Source: Eutypella sp. D-1 (taxonomy: Eukaryota > Ascomycota > Sordariomycetes > Xylariales > Diatrypaceae). From it: a stretch of 64,000 bases of DNA. A program made the translations under genes and the position numbers. The number at the start of each line of letters is the position of its first letter. The first letter of the stretch is position 1. Below the pieces are notes generated by a model, which was not told the origin of the DNA, did no database searches, and was given only the letters and a program-made list of their open reading frames with translations. Shown in pieces: positions 35,335-47,100 of the stretch. The stretch is taken from positions 3,028,657 to 3,092,656 of the forward strand of contig JAJTTP010000004.1 of the NCBI GenBank assembly GCA_023313575.1, read 5' to 3'.

Positions 35335-36867
35335 TTAAAAAAACATATTGTCCACTTCACCATAGTATGTACCCCATTCTCCCTCATCGGATGGATCTAG
35401 ATCGTATCCTGACCAACCACCTTGCCAACCCTCCTCCTCTACTCCCGACCTCTTAGCCTGAGCTTTTAGACGATTGTAATGGAAATCCGGGAGACTCCAA
35501 TATGTGTCGCGATCTATGGGCCCCAACAGCATACTTTTAAGCCGTTCGTCACATTGATTATGTTTCTTGTCGCAGCCTTTACCAACAAGAGAGAGATTGG
35601 GCGACAACTTAGTGTCCAGTTCCTTGACGCTTCCGCGATAATCCGCTGTTTCTGGAACTGGCCACAATCCCACGCTAGCAAGGTGTTGAATGGCAGTCCC
35701 TGTAAGCGTCGCCGTACACATCTCGTTCTCGTGCAGACATCGAAATATTGCGGCTGGTTGAGTAAGCATCTCGCGGAGAGCATCGAGATAGTCGCCAATG
35801 AACTTCCGGCGGCGCTCGTGAATCAGATCTCCATTTTAGATGTTAGCATATTCTCTTAACACCGAGAGGTACACAAAAGTTTACTTACCAATTATCTTCG
35901 GAGGACTGACGATATCCGAAGATTCACGGTGATCGTGAAAGAGAACTTGGGTATTGGACAAAGTATCCATCTCAGTATAGACTAGCCGTCCAAGTGCGTC
36001 GAGGCTAGCATTTCTTGCCATTGTGTCAATCAGGCGCTTGAAAATCAAACTGTGACCAAGTTCCCATGCTGCCCAGGATAGCTTCGAGTCGGAAGATGCG
36101 TTAGTACTCTCCTGATAGTGGCCGACCGGTCTCGTTTCAATCCAACCTCGCGCAAAGGGTCGAAGGAGTTGCGTCATGTCGTACTTATCGGTGAGAATAG
36201 TGATCTTGTAAAGGGCTTCAGTCCCCATGAACCCTCCAAAGGGGATATCACGGAAGACACCGTGGGCAAGACCTAGGATGATCCCCAAGGCTGTTGGATG
36301 ATCCTCAGGGAGATACACAGTCCACTGAGCCCACTGGCTATTTCCCTCCGGCTTTTTCGATTCGGCGAATTCTCCATAGAGCAGTCGTTTAAAGAATAGG
36401 GACGCACGAGATAATGTCTTAGAACACACGATGTACTCAATGGCTTTGCTGTGCTTATGTGTCTGAAAGCGCTTATCTTTGAAGTGACTTTGGAACTCAT
36501 TGACAGTCCGGGTGCTCCCATACTCTCGCTGTGAGGCTTTCTCGCTGGTGTTGGGCTCTTGCTCACTCATGGCATTGGTGCTAATGTCGGCTTCGTCCCT
36601 AGAATCACTTCCGAAGTCTGAAGAGGTTGATAAGAAGTGTATTTGCTGAAATACAAGCTCTCCATCTCTATCCTTTGTAACGTTCAAACGGAACCTCTGG
36701 ATAGGGCGAAATTTGTCGGACCAGTTACACGACGATAAAAGACATGTGTTTCGTCCGACAATAAGGTGCAAATCGCCATCAGGGTCGAGGGTAACTATCC
36801 TTGGTGGCTGGTCCAAGCGGGGACAGTCAAAGTAGTTGGGCTTCGTCACTTCGCACGTGTCTTCCAT
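35335..36867 (-). CDS. BTB-type protein, paralog B
   Basis: Two exons, 36867-35889 and 35828-35335, with a 60-base intron (GTAAGT, branch GCTAAC, acceptor GGAG); 490 residues. The ATG at 36867 (MEDTCEVTKP) is chosen because it matches the start of paralog A; the frame is open further upstream only through a GTG. It shares with paralog A the opening (CPRLDQPPRIVTLDPDGDLH against CPRLNDPLKTVTFDPHGDLH), the split BTB blocks (IEYIVCSKTLSRASLFFKRL, 143-162), the hydrophobic block PTALGIILGLAHG, LTDKYDMTQLLRPFARGWI, and a C-terminal WPVPET segment. The intron sits at the same place and phase, before DLIHERR. The insert between the BTB halves (about 80-140) is quite different in sequence. Function unknown. 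Confidence 0.75.
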
Positions 36868-38609
36868 TTTAGCTGTTGTATGGGACGATGTAGAGAAACG
36901 GAGAAGAGCGTCTAGTATAAGGCCGTATATATCGAGAGAATGGATAGGGTCAAACAAGCCCCGAGCAATCACAGGCTGTGTACCGATGTTGTTGGCAGTA
37001 ATATTGGTTCAAAGAGAAGGCTGAAGGTGCAAAGGACTTGTTATGAAAAAGCTAGACAATTACTGGGCAAGAAGGCATGTAGATATTGTCAGGATGGGGA
37101 AACATAGAATCGTGAATGAAGCGCCTGGAGGGCTGCTTAAGTAGTAAATTTTTCGTTTAAAATCAGTAACGACATAGTGAAGTTTGGGGGGACTTCTGGA
37201 GTCACACAATATGATAATTATTGTACAGCCATAGCGTATATAATTCTCACAATAGGAACGATGTTCCCCATTGATATTCAATAGTGTACACAATAAAAGG
37301 CCGGCCACCAAAAGGCCCACTACACTACCTGTACTCAACGACATGAATGGTGTGAACAAGTTACATGTATTGCAATGATTTCAGCTTAGGCTCCTTCCAA
37401 GAAACAATATGATCAGCTGTGTGTTTAACATTTAGTGAAATTTATTTAAACCCCTGGGGTAAGGCTTGGCAATCAATACCTACCATATTTATGGTGCTGC
37501 CCACACCTTAGATAGCAGATAGATTCTATCACCTCCAATCCACTATCTTTGAGCCATACCCAGTATATGGTGCAATTTGCGAGCCCGTATGGCCACGCCG
37601 TCACAATTATTATTACACAGACGTTTAGGAAAGGTCACGGACATCTCCATGTGTAGTCCTCTGGGCTATAACGAAGCCCTCACCATAGGTCTTGATTTTA
37701 TAGAAGAGAAGATGTAGAAGGGTCCAATGCTTATATTGATCGCTGACTAACTAAGTAGACTATCTAAGATGGGAGTGATCTCGCACCCTTTCTATATAGA
37801 AAATGGGGTTCTAAGTAAAAGGAATAAGTCGCAATGGTGTAGAATTGCGATCCATTACACGGCATCGTTATCATTGGGGAATATTCTTTATCCTGGAATG
37901 AGTGGGTAACATGTAGTAATATAGAATCGTATGTGAGGTGGTGACTCTTAGGCCTTGGCGTGAAGCTATCCAAAATTTTAGTCATTTCTTAGTATTTCTT
38001 TCCTTCATATGTATAACGGTATGCAGACTACCCTCACTGAATGCAGCGGGCTTTTCTGGCAGTTGGGAGGACACATTCTCTATCGGCGTATGCAGATTTT
38101 GGATATCTTGTGTCAAGCCATGGCCCCGGAGATCATGCGAAGGAACAACTGCTCAGGGAGTTATTGATACGTTACCTTTGAGCTATTTGCATGCCACCTT
38201 TTGCTACCAGAGTGCGTACGCTTCGAGAAGAATGTAGCTTCGTTATTAGTTAGTCCTTCGCTAAAGGGAAGGAGATGTAGTCGGCAATGACCACCTCCTG
38301 TTTGGCGGGTTTGACTTGCAGAGGTTAGCCTCCCTAGCCCTCAGGGGGGGGGGGGGGGGGGTTGGCTTCTATGTACCCATGGACCCATGTTACCTATGGC
38401 CTAGATGCACATGCGTCAAAAAGTGGCGACCCCTTAAATTGGTCCAAGCGCCTGAATTGCCTTAGGCAACACATCCACATATATAAAGGTATTACCTCGA
38501 GTACCTACCTACACTTCTTACCACTCTCCTCCCAACTCATTCGCATCTTCCTTTACACATCAACATCACTCCTAATTCTGTCATACAGCCTACAAGCTCA
38601 TCTTTCACA
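36868..38609. other. intergenic 1.7 kb with a G18 run
   Basis: I see no gene. It is moderately AT-rich and holds an uninterrupted run of 18 G (38344-38361). This divergent region carries the promoter of paralog B and of the 38610 gene. Confidence 0.45.
38480..38489 (+). promoter_or_regulatory. TATA box of the 38610 gene
   Basis: TATATAAAGG lies 130 bases upstream of the ATG at 38610, followed by a C/T-rich and ACA-rich leader. The position and match suit a fungal core promoter. Confidence 0.5.
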
Positions 38610-39517
38610 ATGTCTCAACCTCAAGCCCAGCCAAGCACCCCCTCCAATCCATACAGAACTGCTGAACGCTTTATGCGTTACTGCGACGAATATTTCAAGA
38701 AAAATCCAGACCAGGATGCGCGTCTCGATGACAATGCTTTAAATCAGCATGGGTTTAAGCGTGCCCATATCAACCACAAGACAGGAACAACTAACAATCA
38801 ACGTCCTCAAGTTCTTGCACCGAAACCTGTCAAAGATATAACCGTCGGTTCAGACGATATGAGAGATTGCATCGAATATATCGCTGGATCGGGTGAATCT
38901 AACAATTACGATACTGCACTTAAGGTGGGGGATGGACTCGTAGAGCTACTCGTGTCAGTGCCCGACAAGAATCGCTCCGACACGATGGTGCTGACAAATA
39001 CTCCGTGGAATCTCAAGGAGTAAGCGACTTATCACGGTAAACTGGCACGTATGAATACTAATGTGAAGCTATTTAGGGACCCTCACCCAGGCTTTGAAAA
39101 ATTTCGAACCCTCTTCATCACATATCCCCGTGACCCCGAAGTTTTAGATGTCGTATCCTTCAACGCAACCGAAGACGATATCCAGGATGGCACTGTCTCT
39201 CTTTATGAGCTTTACATGGCATGTAGGTGGATTGAGAGGAGATTAGGTAGCCCTGACTCGCGTCAGAAGATTTCTGTAAGTCCCTATGCCCCGCACCTTT
39301 ATATTTAAAGCCCTTTTTTGGCGTTGTGCTTATGCAATCTAAGGTCACTTCGTTTTTAGTCTCGGGCAAGAATTGCAGGATCACGCAAGTTTGCCATGTC
39401 CACGAGGCTCCTATCAGTGTGCCACAGTCGGATATCTTCACGCTCGAAGGGAGTGAGGAAGAGATTCGTCCTACTGTGGAATTGCTCGTGTCTTGGTTCT
39501 TGGGTGACTTGTGCTAG
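38610..39517 (+). CDS. orphan three-exon hypothetical protein
   Basis: I do not recognise a family. Exons are 38610-39019, 39077-39275 and 39344-39517, with introns of 57 bases (GTAAGC...TTAG) and 68 bases (GTAAGT...TAAG). All phases agree and the product is 260 residues. The first 20 residues are Gln/Pro/Ser-rich. The rest is mixed alpha/beta-like with motifs such as VLAPKPVKDITVGSDDMRDC, LELL-type helices, FRTLFITYPRDPEVLD, SLYELYMACRWIERRLG and a hydrophobic end VELLVSWFLGDLC. There is no signal peptide or membrane span; it is probably a soluble cytoplasmic protein. It lies divergently from the BTB pair, about 1 kb from the edge of the repeat block, where lineage-specific genes are expected. 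Confidence 0.65.
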
Positions 39518-39985
39518 GCTATGGGAGCATGTAGCAGTATGTACCTAGCCAAGGAACAAAGGATTGTTGTATGTATAAGTAACACTATCAAAGGTAGTGG
39601 TAGTTCTAGTTTCCCGCTTAACAACAGGGTAATTTCCTAAGTTCTTGCTCTAATGTCCCGAGCTTGTGACGCTGGATGCTTATAATCTAGGTGGGTGGAT
39701 ACGTAGGTTTTTTTGGGAATCAATTAGATGATATTCTTGTAGGTCCGTAACGCATACCCTTTCATGATTAGACCAATAAGCTTAAAGGGGGAAGTTTGTA
39801 TTTGAACGCGCCTTCAAACCACGTAAGATGTTAAGACTAGAAGCTAGGTTGGTTGGGATACCGGTCTGTCTCATTGCCTGAGCCTTATAGGTCGTTTGAA
39901 ACTATTCTATACAAGTTTCTCGGGGGACACGGCTCCATTTCTTCTCTTGCCGCATTTCCCGTGACATATGATGGAAACTGAACGT

Positions 39986-40477
39986 CTAAACGGCAGCCTT
40001 CGCCGCTGAGCTGCGGCCCTGCATCATGAAAGGGTCCTCATAGTCGTCGTCCTCGTACTTCACAATCCCCCTGCTGCCGCCGCCTCCTCGGTCCCGACGT
40101 CGTTAAGGTACAGGGCCTAACAAAATTACCCATGGTGTCCCCTGATTCACAGAAAAAAAACGTACAGAGGGCGGCACGGGTGGTTAGAGGAGCAGCGCCA
40201 GCACCGCGAGCCGGTGATAGCGTCTCGATGCTGTCCATTAGACCACACCTAGCGGGCACTGGTGAGGCAACGGCGGCAGGGATGAATCTTGCCGATGACG
40301 ACGACGACGACGAAGTATCGGAGGGGCAGGGAGAATGGGCATGGGCCCAGCGGAGGGCGGCGGCACGCTGGATGTGGCGGCGGCTCTCGGCGGCAGCAGG
40401 CATTTTGCCGCTATTGTTGTGGTTGCTGTTATCATTGTTCCCATTGCCGCTTTTACTGTTAATTAAAACATCATGAT
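39986..40477 (-). pseudogene. C-terminal end of a gene cut by repeat insertion
   Basis: On the minus strand a last exon can be read from about 40073 to the TAG at 39988-39986, encoding an acidic tail GIVKYEDDDYEDPFMMQGR then SSAAKAAV. Upstream is a likely intron (GTAATT near 40127, CTTAAC branch-like word, CAG). Further upstream are GC-rich frames with Ser or Ala runs, which stop at 40477 where an AT-rich LINE tail begins. The tail has the look of real protein, but the family is not recognisable and the phase of the upstream exon could not be settled. It may be the 3' remnant of a gene interrupted by the LINE, or an intact very small gene. Confidence 0.3.
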
Positions 40478-42480
40478 AATAATAATAATAATTATTTTTA
40501 TAAACGGGGGTATATTTATTAAGTATAAGCCCGATAAGGCTTATTATTTATATTTTTTATATAGCGTTATGTATAAAAACTTTTAACCTTTTTAATTATA
40601 TATATAATCGTTATATAACGATATAACTCGGCCTTTAATTAAGCACTTTCGTATATAAAATAAAAATCCTTTATTTATACTATTAGTAATTATCCGCTTT
40701 TATTATATTTTAATTATTTTTTACGTTACCCGCTCCTGTATAAAAAACCGGCTTTTAAATAAGTTAAAAATTTTATATATTTTTTATAACTTAATATTTT
40801 TTCTTTTTTTTTCCTTAATCGAAAAAATAATAAAAGCTTTATACGGGCCTTTATATATTTTACGAAATATTTTAAGCTTTTTTTTTTATACTTATATAAC
40901 GTAATTAACGATTTATTATATTTAAATCGTTTATAATATATTATAAAGTTACCGTATTTAAATTTTTCCGTTAATAAACGGTATAATAAAACTTTTAAAA
41001 ATTTTAACTTTATCGGTTTTCCTTTATATAAAAGGTTTTAATATTTATAAAAATTAAATATATTAATTATTTATTAACATTTTAATAACTTTTTATATTA
41101 ACGTTTATTTATCCGTTTAACGTATATAAAAATAAGCAATTACTTATTTATTTTATAATCTTTTTAAAAAATTAATTTTATTAAAAAGTTAAAACTTACT
41201 TTTTTATTAACCGCTTCGTTTTTAACGATATCTATATATTTAGGAAATTAATGGATAAAAAAATAAATAAATTATAATTATATTTACGTATTATAAAACT
41301 TAAGGAAAACTTTTTAATAATTATTTAAAAAATGTCCGAATAAGTAATAAATTACCGCCGTATTATTTATTTAAAAATAAATATGCTTAAGTTAAAACCG
41401 GTTTATGCTTTTTACTGCTTATTCCGTTATTATTTTTACGGTAATAACTTTAATATCGAAAACCTTTACTTTTTTTATTAAACCGTGTTAATAATATATT
41501 AATACGTTATTTAAATATATAATAAAGCCTTATCTTATTTAACGGTTTTAAAATTTATTAAAATAAAAAATAAGCTTATATTTTAATAAGCAAGTATATT
41601 AATTATTATAAATCTTTTTCTTTTTTTTTTCCTAATAAAAAAGGTATAAAAGTTTTTCGCTATTTTTTCGGGATTAAATACGGCTTAAAATAAAAAGGTA
41701 TTAATTACGCCGTATATTATAAACGGGTTCGGTTTAGCGGGCGTTTTTAATTCGGTTTTTGCTTTTTTATATTTTTTTTATATATAAAGTCGGTTATTTA
41801 CGTAATTAACGGGTATACCGGGTCGAAAATTTTAAATCGGAAAAACTTTTTAAGCTTAATTTATTTTAATAAAACTTTTATAAAAAAAAAGCTTAATTTT
41901 TTATATAATATCGGGATTAATATAATACGTTATATTAAAAGCATTATATAAACAGTTATATAGATAATTATATTAATTTTTACCATATATTTCTTAAAAC
42001 CGTTATTAACCGATTTTTTTTTATTCCGTAATAGTTAAAAAAGCCCGGGCCATTAAATTTTTACCCCGTACGTAATTATAAAAAAAACATATACCGTTAC
42101 GGCTTTAACCGTAATTAATAAAAGGGATTTTTTAATTATTTGGTTTAAGTTTTTAAAATATTTTATTACTTTTATAACCGTATTTATTTAAGTTTTTATA
42201 TAATATTTAAAAATAAATTTATAATCGAAATAAATACCGAGTTATTTAATAATTATTTTTTACGGCTTTATTATAAAACCTGTTTTAATATAAATTAAAA
42301 ACTTCCTCGGTTTTATTTTTTTAATAAAATATATTAGTTCGTATTTTTTCGGATTAAAAGTAATTACGTTATTTTCCCTTTATCGGAAAGCATATTTTAT
42401 ATCTTTAGCTAGGGCAGCTGCTATATCGCTTTTTAAAGATCCCGTTCTTAGCATCGCTATATTATCGGCATACCCGAACT
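40478..42480 (-). mobile_element. Tad-type LINE, RIP-mutated
   Basis: Non-LTR retrotransposon read on the minus strand. Near 42480-42420 the translation gives FGYADNIAMLRTGSL, the reverse transcriptase catalytic block with YADD changed to YADN (GAT to AAT, a RIP-type change), followed by VITFNPKKYELIYF. Further on come VYVFFIITYGVKI-stop-WPG, fitting the family's VLPIxxYGAExWWPG, and a segment fitting DPGHPVNY. Near 40.98-40.75 kb the RNase H-side end is recognisable in decayed form: KYGNFIIYYKRF stands for the GHGDFAAYHxRF block, and a former CSCG-type cysteine motif follows. The 3' end is a (TAT)n/(ATA)n tail at 40478, exactly at the boundary with normal DNA, as expected for LINE insertion. 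The 5' limit is unknown; the element probably continues above 42.5 kb. Confidence 0.78.
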
Positions 42481-42746
42481 TAATACCAGAAGATTATCCA
42501 GACCGGGCAGGACGGCTTTAAAATCTTAGTGTCGGATACAAAGATCGATACTAAAGAACAAAAGCTATGGCCGATCTCGAACAGTTTATTTAACTTGACC
42601 AAGAAGTTATTAACTTAATATCAGAAGATTATCCAGACCGGGCAGGACGGCTTTAAAACCTTAGTATCGGATATATAAATCGATACCGAAAAACAAAAGC
42701 TATAGCCGATCTTAAACTGTTTATTTAACTTAATTAATAAGGCTTA
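42477..42746. repeat. tandem duplication, 135-bp unit
   Basis: Two head-to-tail copies, 42477-42611 and 42612-42746, share long identical blocks (for example AGAAGATTATCCAGACCGGG and GCAGGACGGCTTTAAAA). The second copy is more AT-rich, and most differences are transitions of the RIP kind, though some are not. The unit equals 45 codons. It lies immediately upstream of the reverse transcriptase YADD block in the minus-strand LINE. Confidence 0.8.
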
Positions 42747-44459
42747 AATAACTTCTCCTTACCTTTTTTTAACCGCTTAAAAAATGGTATAACATTATTT
42801 AAATTATAAGCAAAAGTTAAAACCTGGTTATTAGCATATAAAACAGCTTTTATAACAATACCTTTAATTTTTTTATTTACATCTTGCTTTTTTTATAATT
42901 TAAATAAATAATATTTACTTATTAACTTCTTTAACTTATTTTCCGATATTATAGCCGTTATTTTAATAATAAAAAAAAGCTTATATAAGGCACTCCGTTT
43001 GTTTAAACTTAAACATAGGATTATTATAAGTTCTTTATATAAAATGCGTATCGATATATTTAATCTTCGGTAATAACATCTTTATATTACGGAGAAATAT
43101 ACTAAGCTTTAAGATTAACTTAATGCTTTTATACTTCGGGCATGTTAAATTAATAACCTTAACACGTTAATTTACTTACCTTATTAACTAGATTAACGTT
43201 ATAACGTCGGTTAAAAACTGGAATAAACGATTATAAATATATAACAATTACCTGGCTTTAAACAGTTTTTATTGCTTTTATTTAAGCATAAATTAAAAGC
43301 TGCCGTAATATTTAAGCCGATTGTTATTATTAATATAAATAATTATCGGTATAATGCTTTAGTTATTAAAAAAAGCTAACTTTTAATAATGTAATTACTT
43401 AATCTTTATAATAATAATGTTTAAAACTAAGTAAAGACTTTAATAAGTTTAAACTTAATAAATACGGAAATGCTTTAATGGCTTTAAGATACGATTATTA
43501 AGCCAGTGCTGTATATACTGGGATTTATATAAACACTTAAGATTAATTAATTACGGATATAGTGGATTTTTATAAAACCTTTTATTAAATTCTTAATCCA
43601 TGCGGCAAGGTATTATTCCTGTAACTTTTATAATATTATAATAAACCGGGTAATTTTATCTTATAACCCTTTTATAAAGGCGTTTATTTAAAGCCGTTAA
43701 AACCTTGTTAGTAAAAAAGGATTAAAAATATTAAAAAATGTGGTTTTTATTAAGATATAAAAACTTTTATATGCTTTATAAAAAATTAAAAAGTTAAAAA
43801 GCTTATATAACGTTATACAGTTAGAAATTTATAAGCCTTAGCCTTATTAAAAGGATATCTTAATCGCTTTAAAGGATTATAAAATATTCCATTTCGTTAG
43901 CCATAGGCAAACCGATTTGTTAAATCTGTTAAACAGTGCCTTAATTTTAAATGACGAAAAGCTAACGGTAATAAGCTTTTTTAAGATAAATCTTTACAGT
44001 TATAAACCATTTCTCGCTTACTTTTCAGCTTACGGAACGGGGCAGGTAAAGCATAATAAGCTTATTAATAAAAGCTTTCACTTAATCGCTACCTATCAGC
44101 TCGCCGGTTTTTAGCATGTGATTAGTACATTATAAGAGGTGAACGACAAGTTTTATATAAATGTAGCCATTATGGTATATAAGCAGATGCGAGAACGAGA
44201 AATGAGCGATAAGTTAGTAAGCGAGGGGCTTCATTACATAATCAGGAGACTTCGGGACCGATGGATTGCGGACGACATAGCAGGAAGAGCTATTGAACTT
44301 AGCATAACAGTGTATGGCGACTATCATATAACGACAAAACCATTACGTTCAAGCCAAGCCAAAGCCAGAGACCCGAGGGATATTGTATCGTGCGATGATA
44401 TGCCGCTTTATTGGATTCCCTATGTTCATTTTGGCGTTTAGGTATTATTTTAAACTAGA
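42747..44459. other. AT-rich DNA, then an open but unassigned stretch
   Basis: The 42.75-43.9 kb part is heavily RIP-altered with no element I can name. From about 43.9 kb composition recovers. At 44139-44441 (+) there is a 100-residue open frame (begins MNDKFYINVAIMVYKQMRER) of ordinary composition and no recognised family. Confidence 0.35.
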
Positions 44460-45655
44460 GGGCATACCGGAAGATTAGGTCTTTTTTCGAGAAAACTACA
44501 GGATCGTGTGTTCATGTCAGATAGTCGGGTCCACCAAATACCCGCCCTGTGGAGCTATGTAATATTAGGCGCGCTCCAGACCGCGCCTCAGAACTTAGAA
44601 CTTACAACTCTAGAAAGACCACGCAGAATGCACGGAAGCAATGGTGGTCAACAATCGAGCGCAACCTCTCGCCAAGATACAGAAGCTGGAGATTACAATT
44701 GTTAGATAATAGGGGTGTCCTATATTTAGCGCGTAGTTCCTCGAGGTCCACTTATAGGGTGGATCACAACCTACAAGTCTACTAGAGAGCCTACACGTAC
44801 GCGTGCCATAGTCTACAGAACAACAACAGATGAGGATCATCAATATACGCGTTGTCTAACAGGAATACCACATCCGCTGTCCTAAGGAACTGGCCGTTTT
44901 GACCAGGCCGGCACTACACCGGTACCTTGTCATTCGGACGGGCCATGGAGATTTCGCATGGTACCACCGTCGATTCCGGCACCCAGATGCCAAGCTGCAA
45001 TGCTCGTGCGGAAGGGATAAAGATCCTGAGCACCTAGTGCTCTGTAGAATGGCGCAAGCCACCTTTACCAAATGGCCTTGCAGGCCCACCCGGCGGCCCA
45101 GGTCAGGAAAAGAAGCGAGGTTGTACTTGGAAAGGCTAATGCACAGTCCTCGGAACTTTAGGAGGTTCCTCGAGGTAACAGGCTTTTACATTAATATCTG
45201 CCCTTAATAAGGGCGGAACCAAAAAGAAGGATAAAGGGTTGGCGTTAGGATGTGTTGGAATTACGGGTATCACGGGGAAAAGGGGGGTTTAGGGTATTCT
45301 GGGTTTTTCTTGTTTTATTCTACTTAATATGCGCTATAGCGCGCGACGTTAAGTTCTACGGAACGACGAACAGAAGGCTTGGAAGGGCCCTGGGGAGGAT
45401 GTATACCATTCTCAGACCTATAAAGGGACTGCAGAGGTGGAAGCTGAAAACTACCCTCACTTGGCCGCAGCGAGGTTGCAGCAGGAGATGCCGTTTGGCG
45501 AGAACGTCTACGGACTCGATTTGTTAGATGGGTATCTATGTGTTGCTGTACTATAGAGTAAATCCTAGCCTAGCACGCCCCTTATGCCCCTAGGGAGGCT
45601 GTGGAGCAGCCATCAGCTGCTCCCCCGGGCGTTAAGAGATATAAATAAATAAATA
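44460..45655 (+). mobile_element. 3' end of a second Tad-type LINE
   Basis: The plus strand carries the C-terminal end of a fungal non-LTR element ORF2. First comes a frame-broken part with ARKQWWSTIERNLSPRYRSW (about 44.63-44.70 kb). Then an open frame at 44899-45207 contains RTGHGDFAWYHRRFRHPDAK, CSCGRDKDPEHLVLCRMAQ and, at its end, FYINICP-stop, the usual last block. A 3' untranslated part follows, ending in an ATAAATAAATAAATA tail at about 45640-45655. The copy is 5'-truncated and has frameshifts and stops, but its composition is nearly normal, so it escaped most of the RIP that hit the minus-strand LINE nearby. It may belong to a different, diverged LINE family. Confidence 0.82.
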
Positions 45656-47100
45656 GAACTTACAACAACACGATGAATACAACCACACAGTGATCCCTTA
45701 TATTTAACAGTTCAACGCGAAAGAGGAGTCGTAATGAACGGTTCGTATAATAACCCTAGTGCCAATCTATGAGCCGACACCAATAGCTTTTATCAGGCTT
45801 CATGCTATAGCAGCCTCCGCGTGATGCCAGGGCATTCGGATTTTCCCTTTAGAGACACATCATTGTGGGAATTACAGAGAATACTGGATGGTTGTGGAAT
45901 AGGGGGTTGGCGCTCGGGCCACCAGCTAGCTCATAAACGGGAATAGGGGTTTGCCACCCCTTAACCCTTTACAGAAATACACCTCAGAGGGGAGATTCTT
46001 ACAGGGGGTTCTGCCATTGCAAAGGGTACCTCAGAGGCCGCATAGATACGTACGACGCGTTTACTTCTCCCCAGGATGTCGTCGATTTATGGTTGTCATA
46101 CACAGAGGCAAGAACATGCTCTGGTGAAAATGAGCCAGTCGATGCTTGAGATTATTCAACCTGCCGAATGTCATTCTCGAAGTCGGAGTTATTTGGGTAT
46201 GACGTCTGCCTGTGACCGTTCGCCCAGGTCGGTGTCCGCCTCCGCTCCAGCTGCTGCTATGCCATGGTGTTCCATTACACAGGTGCGAGCTACAGAGCCG
46301 AAGTTGAGACCTCGCCCGACTACCAGTTCTTACTGAAGGATCATATTCTTGGCACTCAAGGGCTCCTTGATATTAGACCTGGTCAAGACCTAATGCTGAG
46401 TGATGCCTTAGATGCGAAGACTCATGTATATAGCGCCGGTGGGCTGCCGAGTTCTCGTCGCCAATGTGGATAGGCCCATGGCGGATAGAAAGTTAAGGCT
46501 TAGTTTAATAACCCGTAATCTTGGATATAATTCTGAACAATATAGTAATCACTTCGAAATCAATAACTTCCGAGAATCTAAAGTTATTACAAACCAATAA
46601 CGTTCTGCTTTTATCGGCTATAGTTCGAAACGATAAGTATTCCATTGGTACACCATGCCCAGTGGCAGTTTTGATACGGCGATAAAAAAAAGACTCGTCA
46701 AAGTCACTTATGAAACTTATGATAACTAAGGGGATTGGGTTGTTCACGGCCCCGCGCGCGGCTGGAACATGTCAATGCAGGAATCTATGCTGATGTAAAG
46801 AAAGTCGTAGTTCAAATTATGGTTTTCCTGTCGAGCTTAGTGGCACGTTATCATGAATATCCCGAGATCATCACCATAGTGCCAAAATAATATGGTTAGA
46901 CAGACATATGCAAATATGCAAAAACAGCAAGAAAAGAGGGCTTCTAGAGTGTAAAGTACTTGGACACGAAGGGGTTGCTTTCGGCGAGCACCATTTGTGA
47001 CATTCTGGAGAATCTTGCTATCCTTTACCTTTATGTCTCTGCTACTTGCGCCATCCTCATGATTCCTCGTACTTACACCAGGTCTGCTGTTTTATTTCTT
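45656..47100. other. GC-balanced island with coding relics
   Basis: Unlike its flanks this part is not RIP-altered. A frame around 46200-46473 (+) reads plausibly as protein (contains MVFHYTGASYRAEVETSPDY, then LLDIRPGQDLMLSDALDA). Neighbouring frames hold further pieces broken by stops (AVGVRLRSS-like before it, LRLSLITRNLGYNSEQY after). I cannot assign a family. It could be a gene relic or the unique arm of another repeat. Confidence 0.3.

Noticed and set aside
40200..40270. tRNA-like A-box (TGGTCTAATGG) on the minus strand
   Set aside because: No GGTTCGAxxCC B-box or matching acceptor stem follows at the right distance, so a tRNA gene is not supported.
40132..40476. Plus-strand frame with a poly-Asp run and hydrophobic end
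   Set aside because: The Asp run comes from a trinucleotide repeat and the hydrophobic end runs into the LINE border; the minus-strand reading of the region is more protein-like.
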